Source: Methanohalophilus sp. RSK
GTDB taxonomy: Archaea > Halobacteriota > Methanosarcinia > Methanosarcinales > Methanosarcinaceae
Direction: 5' to 3'
Length of the DNA: 64,000 nt
Assembly: GCF_003722075.1 (NCBI RefSeq)
Contig: NZ_RDSK01000009.1
Location: 186,001-250,000, forward strand
In this document: in pieces, positions 47,020-58,494 of the stretch
How the letters are laid out: each line of letters starts with the position of its first letter
How positions within the stretch are numbered: position 1 is the first letter of the stretch
The notes under the pieces: generated by a model
Told to the model about the DNA's origin: nothing
The model's input: the letters and a program-made list of their open reading frames with translations, nothing else
Databases searched by the model: none
Program-made: the position numbers and the translations under genes

Positions 47020-48750
47020 TCAGTTGCCTCCAAGCTGTGTGAACTCTTCATCCATCTTTGTCATGATTGTTTCAAGGGCTGCGTCAAAGTCTTCTTCATA
47101 TTTGACCTTGGCAAGTTCATCCTTGGACTCCATTTCCATGATCTTGTTGATGGGGACACCATTTTCCATCTTATCTATTGCCTTTTCGCCAAACCGGGAT
47201 ACGGATTTCAGAAGTTTGTACTGCTTATCAAAGGGACAGAATGTGTCCACAGGATGGAAAGCGTTCTGCTGCAGGAAGTATTCACGAAGCATCCTGGCAA
47301 TTTCAAGGGTAAGCTGCTGGTCCTCAGGGAGTGCATCTGAACCTACGAGTTGCACGATTTCCTGAAGTTCGGCTTCTTCCTGAAGAATATCCATTGCATT
47401 ATCCCTTAGCTCATTCCAGTCACTTCCGACGTTTTCTGTAAACCAGCCTGCAAGCCTGTCATTGTAAAGACTGTAACTGCTAAGCCAGTCAATTGCAGGG
47501 AAGTGTCTCTTCTGGGACAGTTTTGCATCCAGTGCCCAGAATACCTTTACGATACGCAGGGTATTCTGTGTAACTGGTTCGGAGAAGTCTCCACCAGGAG
47601 GGGAAACTGCACCGATGACAGTAATGGAACCATCAAGGCCAGCCAGGGAATGAACTGCTCCAGCACGTTCATAGAATTCAGAAAGTCTGGCAGACAGATA
47701 TGCCGGATATCCTTCTTCACCGGGCATCTCTTCAAGCCTGGAGGAAATTTCCCTCATTGCTTCTGCCCATCTGGAGGTTGAGTCTGCCATGAGAGATACA
47801 TCATATCCCATGTCACGGTAGTACTCCCCAATGGTAATTCCTGTATAAACAGATGCTTCACGAGCAGCCACAGGCATATTGGATGTGTTTGCAATAAGAA
47901 CTGTACGTTCCATCAGTGGCCTTCCGGTCTTTGGGTCTTCCAGTTCCGGGAATTCATTCAGTACATCGGCCATTTCATTTCCACGTTCGCCGCATCCGAT
48001 GTAAACCACAATATCAGTGTCACTCCACTTTGCAAGTTGCTGCTGGGTAACAGTTTTTCCTGATCCGAAAGGACCGGGGATCGCTGCTGTACCACCTTTT
48101 GCCACAGGGAACATCCCGTCAAGGATTCTCTGTCCTGTTACAAGAGGCCTTGTTGGCGAGAGTTTCTTGCCTACTGGTCTGGGATCCCTTACAGGCCATT
48201 TTTGCATAAGGGATAGTTCAGAGCCGTCAGAGAGTACACAAACAGTCTCATCGACTACGAATTTACCGCTTTTGATATCTTCTACAGTTCCTGACTTTCT
48301 CGGGGGGACCATTATCTTGTGTTCGAGATTGGGTGTTTCCTGGACAACACCAATAATATCTCCACCTTCGACACTGTCTCCTTTGGATACTATAGGAGTG
48401 AATTCCCACTTCTTCTCCCTGGTAAGACCGTTTGCTGTTACTCCTCTTTCAATGAAGTCTCCCATTTTTTGCTGGAGAACTTCCAGAGGTCTCTGTATAC
48501 CATCATAAATACTTTCCAGAAGGCCTGGACCCAGTTCTACTGAAAGAGGCATTCCCGTATTTGCTACAGGCTCTCCCGGTTTTATGCCGGATGTGTCTTC
48601 ATATACCTGAACTGTAGCTTTTTCACCCTCTATACGGATTACTTCGCCCATCAGTCCTTCATGGCCTACTTTTACCACATCATACATCTTCGGCTTGATA
48701 CCGGTGACTGTGACAACAGGTCCTGCCACTCGATAAATTTCACCATTCAT
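47020..48750 (-). CDS. atpA: A-type ATP synthase catalytic subunit A
   Basis: 576 aa from ATG 48750, which overlaps the atpF stop as ATGA; a GTG two codons upstream also exists. It binds and makes ATP. The P-loop [12 protein letters not shown], the non-homologous insert typical of A/V-type A subunits, GCGERGNEM with the catalytic glutamate and [11 protein letters not shown] are all present. No intein is present, unlike in some archaeal atpA genes. Centre of the operon. Confidence 0.97.
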   Translation of the reverse strand: MNGEIYRVAGPVVTVTGIKPKMYDVVKVGHEGLMGEVIRIEGEKATVQVYEDTSGIKPGEPVANTGMPLSVELGPGLLESIYDGIQRPLEVLQQKMGDFIERGVTANGLTREKKWEFTPIVSKGDSVEGGDIIGVVQETPNLEHKIMVPPRKSGTVEDIKSGKFVVDETVCVLSDGSELSLMQKWPVRDPRPVGKKLSPTRPLVTGQRILDGMFPVAKGGTAAIPGPFGSGKTVTQQQLAKWSDTDIVVYIGCGERGNEMADVLNEFPELEDPKTGRPLMERTVLIANTSNMPVAAREASVYTGITIGEYYRDMGYDVSLMADSTSRWAEAMREISSRLEEMPGEEGYPAYLSARLSEFYERAGAVHSLAGLDGSITVIGAVSPPGGDFSEPVTQNTLRIVKVFWALDAKLSQKRHFPAIDWLSSYSLYNDRLAGWFTENVGSDWNELRDNAMDILQEEAELQEIVQLVGSDALPEDQQLTLEIARMLREYFLQQNAFHPVDTFCPFDKQYKLLKSVSRFGEKAIDKMENGVPINKIMEMESKDELAKVKYEEDFDAALETIMTKMDEEFTQLGGN

Positions 48751-49052
48751 TTCCACAAATCTACACCTACCGCTTGTTTTATTTTATCCCGTAAGTTAGA
48801 GCTTTGTCCGGTTCCGCCAAGGGTTACCAATGTTGGTTCGACGGATTCACTCAGAGTGTCTCTTAAGGTCTCCGGTAGCTTATTAAAATCATTACTGTGC
48901 ATTACAATAATACCAATGGAGGAATCGTTGAATATTCCCTTTACTGTTTCCTCCAGTTTGGATTCCTCATTAATCTTATAGACTTTCTGCACACCGGCCA
49001 ATCGAAAGCCGGTAACAAATTCACCATCGCCTACAACTGCCAGCTCCATCAA
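48747..49052 (-). CDS. atpF: A-type ATP synthase subunit F
   Basis: 101 aa, a small CheY-like fold ([24 protein letters not shown], then [13 protein letters not shown] and [11 protein letters not shown]). Subunit F binds subunit D in the central stalk and can regulate ATPase activity. The ATG overlaps the atpC stop by four bases and its own stop overlaps the atpA start by four bases, so C, F and A form one coupled chain. Confidence 0.93.
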   Translation of the reverse strand: MMELAVVGDGEFVTGFRLAGVQKVYKINEESKLEETVKGIFNDSSIGIIVMHSNDFNKLPETLRDTLSESVEPTLVTLGGTGQSSNLRDKIKQAVGVDLWK

Positions 49053-50122
49053 ATCACCAACTGGTTTTTAATTATATCTTCATCCAGATTAGCTGCCTTT
49101 CCTCTCGTAATTATCCTCAGGTTGTTGACCTCGTTTTTCTTGCTGATCATGTAATCCATGATCGGAACAATAGAAAGGGGATACGCATGCGAGAAACTGG
49201 CAGCAGACTTTATGGTGTACTTGGTGAGGCTTGTTTCCAGATCAACAAGAGATTCCATATCAGGAGTTACCAAATCGGACATAGCTTCCCAGTACGGGTA
49301 TTTTTCAAGTGAATTTATGAAATCTGCAAAAGGCAAAGGAATCATTTTGTTTATTTCCTTCAGACTAAAACGGAGACCACCATCTAGAACCAGGTCTTCA
49401 AGTTCACCATCTTCAACACCTTCTTTCTTCATCCTGAACATTGTTTTAATATTCTTTATGTCAATCTCAGTACGAATGAGTTTGGAAAATAGTTTACGAT
49501 CACTTGATTTGGGTGTACCAATTGCATTGAACAGCCTCTGATAATATAACGTATCAAGCTGATTTTCAATTTCAGGAAGGTTAGTCCCGTCATAATTCTT
49601 AAGAATTGGATAATAATCCGTATTGCTGAGTGCATCTATAACATTCTCATAAGATTCCTTTTCAGCAAGTTCTGACAGGAAATTATATTTGAATTGACCT
49701 GCAGAAACGAGATTATCCTTTATCTCTTCAAGAGTTGCATTGTAATACTTGCCTCTGAGAATAGTTTTGATATCCCAGATGTCATAATTTTTCAGATATT
49801 CCGTGATGAGATAGTTGAGTTCACCCTCGGAAATATCGATCATTTTAGAGAATGTGACTGCAAGATTCCTGTTCAATGCATGCTCGATGAGATCTACTCC
49901 TTTAAATTTCCGCGCAAGTTCATCCACATCCTGCTTATATTGGGTTTCTTCGATAAAACGTGTAATTTCATCAAGATCCATATTTATAAGTCTTGGATAT
50001 GTCTCATTCGGAAGCAGATTGCTCTTCATTGCACGTACACGTGCAGTAACATAAGCATAATTTGAGCTCCCACTGCTTGCTGCAGGGGAACCTCTTCTCC
50101 GGAGTTTCTGGAAAAGCCTCAT
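49049..50122 (-). CDS. atpC: A-type ATP synthase subunit C
   Basis: 357 aa, all-helical (V-type subunit d family). It forms the funnel that docks the central stalk onto the c-ring. [18 protein letters not shown] at residues 20-40, [19 protein letters not shown] and the C-terminal [25 protein letters not shown] are family marks. The first residues ([15 protein letters not shown]) are a basic, poorly conserved leader. Lies seven bases after atpE. Confidence 0.95.
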   Translation of the reverse strand: MRLFQKLRRRGSPAASSGSSNYAYVTARVRAMKSNLLPNETYPRLINMDLDEITRFIEETQYKQDVDELARKFKGVDLIEHALNRNLAVTFSKMIDISEGELNYLITEYLKNYDIWDIKTILRGKYYNATLEEIKDNLVSAGQFKYNFLSELAEKESYENVIDALSNTDYYPILKNYDGTNLPEIENQLDTLYYQRLFNAIGTPKSSDRKLFSKLIRTEIDIKNIKTMFRMKKEGVEDGELEDLVLDGGLRFSLKEINKMIPLPFADFINSLEKYPYWEAMSDLVTPDMESLVDLETSLTKYTIKSAASFSHAYPLSIVPIMDYMISKKNEVNNLRIITRGKAANLDEDIIKNQLVI

Positions 50123-50129
50123 CTTGATA

Positions 50130-50681
50130 TCACCCGAATAAGATATCTGAGGTCTGTTTCAGGTTCTGCTCGTATATGCTGTCAAGAATTCCATCATAGG
50201 TATAATCAAGCCTGATACTACCATCCTCATTCTCTATAACAACACCTCCAACACAATCGATGTTGCCTGCATACTCTAAGGAGGACAGTTTTTTCACCAT
50301 ATCTTCTGATTCCTTATTAGAATAGATACGGCTGCCTTTAGATTCATGGCTTTCTATGATGTTCTTGAGAAATATTTCCTGCTTATCCGCAGACAAACCT
50401 GCAATATCATTGAATGCCTGGTTATAGGCTTTTTCAAGCACTTCTTTGCGTGCATTGAGCATTGTCCTTTTGACTTCGAGATTTGCACTGGATATCTCTT
50501 GCCTTCGCATGCGCTGGATTTCATCTTCCGCTTTGGCAAGACGTTTTCCTTTGATTTCTTTGGCGGATTGCTTTGCATCCTCTAGAATACGGGACGCTTC
50601 GGCATCTGCCTCTGCATTAATCTCAGAGACTTTCGCCTGCGCAACATCCATAATGTCTTTGATTACTGTTTCGAGTCCCAT
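50130..50681 (-). CDS. atpE: A-type ATP synthase subunit E
   Basis: 183 aa peripheral-stalk subunit. A long charged N-terminal helix (AQAKVSEINAEADAEASRILEDAKQSAKEIKGKRL) pairs with subunit H, and a C-terminal globular domain (AGNIDCVGGVVIENEDGSIRLDYTYDGILD) attaches to the head. RBS AAGGTGAGAG precedes ATG. Between it and the proteolipid gene lies a 56-base gap with a strong hairpin, which may set different expression levels. Confidence 0.94.
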   Translation of the reverse strand: MGLETVIKDIMDVAQAKVSEINAEADAEASRILEDAKQSAKEIKGKRLAKAEDEIQRMRRQEISSANLEVKRTMLNARKEVLEKAYNQAFNDIAGLSADKQEIFLKNIIESHESKGSRIYSNKESEDMVKKLSSLEYAGNIDCVGGVVIENEDGSIRLDYTYDGILDSIYEQNLKQTSDILFG

Positions 50682-50702
50682 GCTCTCTCACCTTAAAAAG
50701 AA

Positions 50703-50730
50703 TTTAAGAGCATTTTTGAATGCTCTTAAA
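50703..50730. promoter_or_regulatory. Intercistronic hairpin between atpK and atpE
   Basis: TTTAAGAGCAT (50703-50713) and ATGCTCTTAAA (50720-50730) form a perfect 11-base stem with a 6-base loop. On the minus strand it follows the proteolipid stop (50737) directly and is followed by TTCTTTTTAAGG. It may protect or partly terminate the proteolipid mRNA to give extra c-subunit copies. Confidence 0.65.
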
Positions 50731-50736
50731 CTTTGC

Positions 50737-52901
<2,165 letters not shown>

Positions 52902-52909
<8 letters not shown>

Positions 52910-53228
52910 AGATCGCCCTCTCGAATTCCTCCACTAGCATTGCAACAGCTTTATCGACATTGGATTCTGCGTTGCTTATCAACTCTTCTGCATCTTTTTT
53001 GCCTTTGCTGACGATTTCTTCGTGCTCTTTCTGGAGGTCTTCCTGTGCAGATTTAAGTGCATTATTTGCAGATTTTTCTGCATCTGATTCTGCCTCTTTA
53101 ATTATTTCTCTGGCTTCTGCACGGGCACTGGCGATTTTGTCCTCCTTCTCCTTCAGGCCTGCTTCCACCTTTTTGGCAGCACTTTGTTCTGCTTCTTTTA
53201 TCTCGGATAAGATTTTGTCCTTGGCCAT
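52902..53228 (-). CDS. atpH: A-type ATP synthase subunit H
   Basis: 108 aa from ATG 53228, preceded by GAGGATT; an in-frame ATG lies four codons upstream. The protein is a single long coiled-coil helix of Lys/Glu/Ala repeats (KDKILSEIKEAEQSAAKKVE and on), the peripheral-stalk partner of subunit E. It is the first gene of the operon, downstream of two similar promoter-like elements. Confidence 0.92.
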
Positions 53229-53285
53229 GTGAATCCTCATCGCGTCTGTGATTTAATTAAGCAGCGTGATTTTATGCCCCTTATA

Positions 53286-53417
53286 GCAACCTCGCATATA
53301 AGTTATTCGGTTTCAGGTGATTGCTATTGAATAATTGCAATGTTTAATCATTCGGATAGGGGGTTCAAGTTAACAGCAGGTACCCATACGCAACTTTACA
53401 TATAAGCCATTCGGTTC
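53286..53417 (-). promoter_or_regulatory. Tandem duplicated promoters of the A-ATPase operon
   Basis: A 28-base segment at 53286-53313 recurs at 53390-53417 with 22 identities. On the minus strand both contain CCGAAT-NN-CTTATATG, which reads as BRE plus TATA box (core at 53295-53310 and 53399-53414). Predicted start sites lie about 45 and 150 bases upstream of atpH. Confidence 0.6.
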
Positions 53418-53494
53418 TTACCGGTTCGCAACCTGCCGATTATAATAATTATTCATGAAAAACATGGCTACTTTTTAGAAATATAATACAGAAT

Positions 53495-54679
53495 TCATTC
53501 ATTTCTTACTCTATATGGTAATATTTCATCTTTGGGTATCGTATGGATATATTTTTGTCTGAATTCAGGATTCCGCATCATGCAATAATCGGAATTGGAA
53601 CGATATGCCTGGTGCTTGCCCATATTATCCCATATTGACGAGAGACTTTCTTCTTTTATATTTCCAAAGGACAGGGGTGTATAGGCACAGGGAATAATCT
53701 CACCTGCAGGTGTGGCATGCATCCATCGCCTTCCGGCAAAACAACCAAACATATCCGGACCCATGAAGTACGGGAATGAAGTAACACGTGGCCCGTCTGC
53801 CCCACTGTTCATCCGTTTTTGGAAACGTTCCATTGACTTCACATCCTTTGGAGTGATGACTTCATCTTCATGTTCAAGCCAGCGACCCACAGCAACGATC
53901 TCATAGATGGACATCTCCTGCATCCCCATATCTGCAGCAAGACCATAGAAATCTTCAAGGTCATCGATATTATCGGGTGACACTACCACAAACATATCTG
54001 CCAGCATGTCCACTCCTAAGGTGTTCTTGATACCTGCAATAGCATCCCTGTATGCCCCATCCCTGCCCCGAATGCGGTCATGCTCTTTTTCGAAAGGACT
54101 GTCGATGCTTATTCTCATGGCATACATGCCCGCATCCTTCAACTGCGCAGCTTTGTCAGGTGTAAGGCCAAAGCCAGAAGTAAAACAGGTTGCAATGCAC
54201 CTGTCTTTATCCACTGCCCCAACCATTTCGATAAGGTCCTTTCGAAGCATTGTTTCCCCACCATCGAAAGAAATAAGGTAAGCACCAAGATCAAGGGATT
54301 GATCGATAGCACTGTTGATTTGTTCGGTAGTTAGTTCTTCCTCAGTAAGGAAACCCGCAGCTCCGCAGTGAATACAATTATTCGGGCACCTATCGGTAAT
54401 GGCTATTGAGAATTGGTCAGGCACACGTTTTTTCATGATGGCGGCAATCTGGGAACTGATCATCCTGTTGAATGCATTGCTGGGAATCGGGGGGACCCAT
54501 GTTGAAAATATGATCTCTTTATCATTAAATGTAATGGGTTTTTCTTCCTGAAAAATTCGGTTAATACGTTTCAGAATAGGTTTTGCAATGGTGGAAAGGG
54601 GACCCTCACTGGTGAGTACAACTTTATCATCTTCCACATTTGCATCAACTTTAATCATGGGTTTTTCATATACTCTCAT
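53495..54679 (-). CDS. Radical SAM/SPASM-like protein of unknown reaction
   Basis: 394 aa. After an N-terminal ~85-residue extension with no recognised domain, the radical SAM motif C98-x3-C102-x2-C105 (CPNNCIHC) starts a TIM-barrel with FDGGETML and RISIDSPFEKEHDRI. The C-terminal GCFAGRRWMHATPAGEIIPCAYTP and SDYCMM segment looks like an auxiliary Fe-S (SPASM/twitch) domain, as in peptide- or cofactor-modifying enzymes. It follows the polyprenyl synthase gene by 12 bases with RBS AAGGTGAA. Roles in methanophenazine, lipid or heme-protein maturation are possible; none is shown. Confidence 0.82.
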   Translation of the reverse strand: MRVYEKPMIKVDANVEDDKVVLTSEGPLSTIAKPILKRINRIFQEEKPITFNDKEIIFSTWVPPIPSNAFNRMISSQIAAIMKKRVPDQFSIAITDRCPNNCIHCGAAGFLTEEELTTEQINSAIDQSLDLGAYLISFDGGETMLRKDLIEMVGAVDKDRCIATCFTSGFGLTPDKAAQLKDAGMYAMRISIDSPFEKEHDRIRGRDGAYRDAIAGIKNTLGVDMLADMFVVVSPDNIDDLEDFYGLAADMGMQEMSIYEIVAVGRWLEHEDEVITPKDVKSMERFQKRMNSGADGPRVTSFPYFMGPDMFGCFAGRRWMHATPAGEIIPCAYTPLSFGNIKEESLSSIWDNMGKHQAYRSNSDYCMMRNPEFRQKYIHTIPKDEILPYRVRNE

Positions 54680-54691
54680 AAATTCACCTTT

Positions 54692-55570
54692 TTAGCATTT
54701 CCTTGTTCCAACTTCAGGGAAAAGGTCTTTTGTGGCATAATTGGTAATCTCATGTAATCTATTTAGAGATTGGGAAGGCGGGAAATGATCGACTATTTCA
54801 TGTGCTTCAGAAACTAGTTGTTCAACAATTTCCCTGGTTTTTTCTATTGCTTTTGAATCCGCCATGTCCTGCCTGTATATATCTACCAGCGAGGGGGATA
54901 TTTGTATTGATTCCTTGTTGTTTACCTTACTGGTGTATTCCAGCATATCATCAACGATTTGATAGGCAGTTCCGAGTTTATTTCCAAAGAGCCTGAATTT
55001 AGAAACTGTATCCTCATCTGCTCCTGCAACATAGGCCCCCATCGCTGCCGAGGCAGCAAAAAGTGAAGCAGTCTTCTTTTCAATACAATTGAAATACTCA
55101 ACAATATTGTTGCTGTTCTTTTCCAGCAAATCTACATCCATGGCCTCGCCTTCGGCCATTTCCATACCTGCCCTGCCGAATTCCATGCCTACTTCTTTGC
55201 CGTATGCAGATATTAGTTCAATGGACTTGGATATCAGGTAATCTCCCGCAAGCATTGCTGCAGGGGTACCATATACTTCATGGGCAGTCTTAGTTCCCCT
55301 TCTCAATATACCCCTATCCAGCAGGTCATCGTGAATAAGGGATGCAGAGTGGATAAGTTCAATTGACAGAGCAGCATCAAGGGCATTTCCAATTTTACTA
55401 CCGCATATACGGGATGACAAGAGGAGGATCACAGGACGGGTTTTTTTCCCGCAGGATTGACATATGTGGGCAACTACTTTCTTCATATTGGAACCGTTGT
55501 CAATTTCTTCCACAAAGTCAATTAGTGCTTTGTTTATACTCCGGCATTCATCCCATTTTTCAATATCCAT
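54692..55570 (-). CDS. Polyprenyl diphosphate synthase
   Basis: 292 aa trans-isoprenyl synthase. The first aspartate-rich motif is D81-D-L-L-D85, preceded by LIHSASLIHD; the second is D207-D-M-L-E211, with glutamate in place of the usual final aspartate. The GGKRLRP motif is replaced by SCGKKTRP. It condenses isopentenyl diphosphate with allylic diphosphates; chain length (C20, C25 or longer) cannot be told. In Methanosarcina a C25 synthase is thought to feed methanophenazine, and the ccm-like neighbours fit that link to electron transport; this is inference. Confidence 0.88.
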   Translation of the reverse strand: MDIEKWDECRSINKALIDFVEEIDNGSNMKKVVAHICQSCGKKTRPVILLLSSRICGSKIGNALDAALSIELIHSASLIHDDLLDRGILRRGTKTAHEVYGTPAAMLAGDYLISKSIELISAYGKEVGMEFGRAGMEMAEGEAMDVDLLEKNSNNIVEYFNCIEKKTASLFAASAAMGAYVAGADEDTVSKFRLFGNKLGTAYQIVDDMLEYTSKVNNKESIQISPSLVDIYRQDMADSKAIEKTREIVEQLVSEAHEIVDHFPPSQSLNRLHEITNYATKDLFPEVGTRKC

Positions 55571-55598
55571 CGATTTACCTCTTTAATGTGGCCATAGG

Positions 55599-55979
55599 TT
55601 ATTCGGAGTATTTGGAAGGGCAACCCATGACAATTTTTTCCGCTTTGAGATTGCCCTGTCCATCTATTTTTCCTTCAATACTCAGTTCTTTACCTTCTTC
55701 AAGATTGGGCGGCAGGTCCCCGGTATATTCAACTTCAATGTACTTTTCGGGTTGCTCTATGTCCTGGAGCATGAAAGTTATATTACCGGGTTTTACATCC
55801 AGCGTTCCTTGTTTGATAGCACCCATTGTGTTGATGTTATTCCCTTCAAAATCATCTAGATTTTTCTTAATTTCAGATACCGTGTAATAAGTCTGGCCGG
55901 TATCTATGCCCCACAGGCCCAGAATAGCAAATGCAAGTATTGTAATAACTGCAAGAATTTGTTTTTGTTTTTTATCCAT
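55599..55979 (-). CDS. ccmE: CcmE-like heme chaperone with CxxxY motif
   Basis: 126 aa. A transmembrane anchor (IIAVITILAFAILGLWGI-like, residues 8-25) is followed by an OB-fold: YYTVSEIKKNLDDFEGNNINTMGAI, then KPGNITFMLQD and a KELSIEGKIDGQGNLKAEKI strand. The C-terminal heme-binding site reads C120-P-S-K-Y124: the cysteine variant (CxxxY) known in archaea and Desulfovibrio, instead of HxxxY. CcmE carries heme to the cytochrome c lyase outside the membrane. It follows the CcmD-like gene by 10 bases. Confidence 0.85.
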   Translation of the reverse strand: MDKKQKQILAVITILAFAILGLWGIDTGQTYYTVSEIKKNLDDFEGNNINTMGAIKQGTLDVKPGNITFMLQDIEQPEKYIEVEYTGDLPPNLEEGKELSIEGKIDGQGNLKAEKIVMGCPSKYSE

Positions 55980-55989
55980 CAGTATCCCT

Positions 55990-56109
55990 TCATTCAGGAT
56001 TTAACCTTTCAAATTCACGAAGAAGCTGTGAACGTTTTCGAATCAGGAATATTGTATATGAAACTATTGTCATAGTCACAATCAAAAATGCCGTGTTCAG
56101 TGAGTCCAT
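55990..56109 (-). CDS. CcmD-like small membrane protein
   Basis: 39 aa, found by reading the strand just upstream of ccmE. MDSLNTAFLIVTMTIVSY and TIFLI form one transmembrane helix, followed by a basic segment RKRSQLLREFERLNPE. This is the layout of CcmD, the small subunit that helps release heme-loaded CcmE from the CcmABC complex. The TGA is 10 bases before the ccmE ATG, and the ccmE ribosome-binding site (GAAGGGAT) overlaps its end. Short length limits certainty; position supports it. Confidence 0.7.
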   Translation of the reverse strand: MDSLNTAFLIVTMTIVSYTIFLIRKRSQLLREFERLNPE

Positions 56110-56254
56110 GTTTTGCACCACAACTCATTTGTAATTAACTAGATTACCTATCTCTTATATGTGTCATGTGGTCCGGGCAAATATTCTATATATTCGATCA
56201 ATGGTACAATCGGTATACCATTATTTAAATAAATTGAAATTACTGTGATATAAT

Positions 56255-57310
56255 ATGTCAGAAGAACCAAACCCTCCAAGATTAATTGCCTGGGAGTTGA
56301 CATCCAGATGCAACCTTTCATGCGTGCATTGCAGAGGTGCATCCACCGACAAAAAAGCTATTGGTGAACTGGACACATTCGAGGCAAAAACATTCATTGA
56401 CCAGGTCGCTTCCCTTGGTTCCCCTATATTAATTCTCAGTGGAGGTGAACCACTTGTTCGCCCTGATGTATATGAACTTGCCAACTATGGCACAAATAAA
56501 GGCCTCAGGGTGGTACTTGCTACAAATGGCACCCTCCTTGACAGGGAAACTGTGAGAAAACTCAAAGAAGCGGGAATAAAAAGGGTAAGCATAAGTCTTG
56601 ATGGGGCAGATTCTGCAACCCATGATGGATTTCGGGGAGTTGAAGGTGCCTTTGACAAAGCCATGGAAGGAATTGATGCCCTGAAGACAGAAGGCATGGA
56701 TTTTCAGATTAATACTACAATAACCAAAAGAAATCTGGGAGATATCCCACGTATCCTTAAAATGGCTACTTCCCTAGAAGCCAAGGCCCTCCATATTTTC
56801 CTGCTTGTGCCTACAGGCAGAGGGGAAAACCTTGCAGATGAGGAGATACCCCCGGCAGAGTATGAAAGGATACTGCGCTGGTTCTATGAACAGAAAAAGC
56901 ATACTTCCCTTGAACTCAAAGCTACCTGTGCGCCCCATTATTTCCGGATTATGCGCCAGTGTGCGGAAAAAGAAGGTATAGAAGTTTCAATCAATACCCA
57001 TGGTTTTGATGCTGTGAGCAGGGGATGTCTGGGAGGTACTGCCTTTTGTTTTGTTTCAAGTACCGGGGATGTACAGCCCTGCGGCTACCTTCCTGTAATC
57101 GCCGGTAATATAAGACACCAATCTTTCGGAGAAATCTGGAACAATTCAACTTTGTTCAATGAACTCAGGGATTTCAGTCTACTAAAGGGCAAATGCGGCA
57201 GATGTGAATACAAGAATGTGTGTGGCGGGTGCCGTGCCCGGGCATATGCAGCAACCGGGGATTATCTGGAAGAAGAACCTTACTGTATCTATCATCCGCG
57301 CCAAAAATAA
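56255..57310 (+). CDS. ahbD: Heme-pathway radical SAM enzyme, probably AhbD
   Basis: 351 aa. Radical SAM motif C19-x3-C23-x2-C26 (SRCNLSCVHC), then GGEPLVRPDVYELANYG, a SISLDGA strand and a C-terminal SPASM region with GDVQPCGYLPVIAGN, CGRCEYKNVCGGCRARAY and EEPYC, which bind auxiliary 4Fe-4S clusters. AhbD oxidatively decarboxylates two propionates of Fe-coproporphyrin III to give heme b. The related AhbC acts one step earlier; the ahbA/ahbB neighbours and the CGGCRARAYAATGDY ending make AhbD the better call. It is 245 bases upstream of ahbA. Confidence 0.75.
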   Translation: MSEEPNPPRLIAWELTSRCNLSCVHCRGASTDKKAIGELDTFEAKTFIDQVASLGSPILILSGGEPLVRPDVYELANYGTNKGLRVVLATNGTLLDRETVRKLKEAGIKRVSISLDGADSATHDGFRGVEGAFDKAMEGIDALKTEGMDFQINTTITKRNLGDIPRILKMATSLEAKALHIFLLVPTGRGENLADEEIPPAEYERILRWFYEQKKHTSLELKATCAPHYFRIMRQCAEKEGIEVSINTHGFDAVSRGCLGGTAFCFVSSTGDVQPCGYLPVIAGNIRHQSFGEIWNNSTLFNELRDFSLLKGKCGRCEYKNVCGGCRARAYAATGDYLEEEPYCIYHPRQK

Positions 57311-57555
57311 AAACGGATTTTAAGTGGGTCGAAAAATCCCCTTTTATTTTTAATAGTCGATGCGGTAATTTATTGCCTTATGTCACTGTTTTGAGTATAT
57401 AGTATGGTTTCCACCTATGAATCTATAATTTCTGACTGGCGTGCCATGTAAAGTGCTATTATTGCAAATATTTCAGATAATTTGAAAGAAAACATTATAA
57501 TCCATGATTACATCTCGTAACCTATTCTATTCTCAAGAATAAATGTGAGTTCCCC

Positions 57556-58011
57556 ATGATCCGACTTGATGAAATGGACAAAAGGATATTGAATGAGATC
57601 CAGCTTGAATTTCCCCTTTCAGTTAATCCCTATGCAGTGCTGGCTGAAAGGATAGGTATCCCTGAAGAGGAATTGCTAAAAAGACTGGAGAGACTTAACA
57701 ACCAGGGAGCCTTGAGGCGCATTGGTCCCATGATAAATACCCGCAAGATCGGAGGAACCAGTACCCTCATAGCCCTGAAAGCCCCGGATTCACAAACCCA
57801 TGAGATCGGAGAAATCATTAATAAACATCCGGAAGTCTCTCACAACTATTTGCGCCCGGCGGAGTATAATATATGGTTCACCATCTCTGCAGCAAATCGG
57901 GAACGTCTTGACACTATAATCAAACAGATTGTGGATGAAACCGGGTGTCCTATACTTGACCTGCCCACAAAACGTCTTTTCAAGATAGGGGTGAAGTTCG
58001 ATGTCCGATAA
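57556..58011 (+). CDS. ahbA: Siroheme decarboxylase subunit AhbA
   Basis: 151 aa, Lrp/AsnC-like: an N-terminal helix-turn-helix (LDEMDKRILNEIQLEFPLS, then IPEEELLKRLERLNNQG) and a C-terminal RAM-like domain with PEVSHNYLRPAEYNIWFTI. With AhbB it decarboxylates the a- and c-acetates of siroheme to 12,18-didecarboxysiroheme. It was formerly annotated as a transcription factor. The next gene starts 11 bases before its end, so the two are translated together. Confidence 0.9.
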   Translation: MIRLDEMDKRILNEIQLEFPLSVNPYAVLAERIGIPEEELLKRLERLNNQGALRRIGPMINTRKIGGTSTLIALKAPDSQTHEIGEIINKHPEVSHNYLRPAEYNIWFTISAANRERLDTIIKQIVDETGCPILDLPTKRLFKIGVKFDVR

Positions 58012-58471
58012 ACTCGATCCTCTTTCCCGCAAAATCCTGGAAGTAACACAACACGGCATCGAATACACCCATTCTCCGTTCAAAGAAATAGCAGAGGAGA
58101 CGGGATTAAGTGAACAGGAAATTGTAGATCGGCTTAAGGAAATGCAAAATCAGGGAATCATACGCCGTTTTGGTGCATCAATAGGCCATCGTACCATCGG
58201 AATAACTGCCAATGCTATGTGTATCTGGAATGTACCGGATGAACGGGTGGAAGAGGTAGGCAAAGTGATGTCCAATTTTAGCGAAGTAACTCATTGTTAC
58301 GAGCGACCCAGATACCCAGATTGGCCATACAATCTTTTTACAATGGTCCATTCTTACAGTAAAAAAGACTGTGAGGAAATTGCCGGAAAAATTGCAGATG
58401 CAACCGGGATATATGACTATCGTCTTTTGTTCAGTGAACATGAGTTCAAGAAAACAGGTGTAAGGCTGTAA
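58001..58471 (+). CDS. ahbB: Siroheme decarboxylase subunit AhbB
   Basis: 156 aa, paralogous to AhbA. HTH part DPLSRKILEVTQHGIEYTHSPFKEIA and GLSEQEIVDRLKEMQNQGIIRR, then a RAM-like domain with SEVTHCYERPRYPDWPYNLF and MVHSYSKKDC, the segment that carries catalytic histidine residues in this enzyme. AhbA and AhbB form a heterodimer; overlap of the two genes by 11 bases fits equal production. Confidence 0.9.
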   Translation: MSDKLDPLSRKILEVTQHGIEYTHSPFKEIAEETGLSEQEIVDRLKEMQNQGIIRRFGASIGHRTIGITANAMCIWNVPDERVEEVGKVMSNFSEVTHCYERPRYPDWPYNLFTMVHSYSKKDCEEIAGKIADATGIYDYRLLFSEHEFKKTGVRL

Positions 58472-58494
58472 CTGTAATAGGAGAGGGTCCAAGA

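Noticed and set aside
57556..58471. ahbA and ahbB as Lrp/AsnC transcription regulators
   Set aside because: Overlapping pair within a heme gene cluster next to a heme radical SAM gene; siroheme decarboxylase is the better reading.
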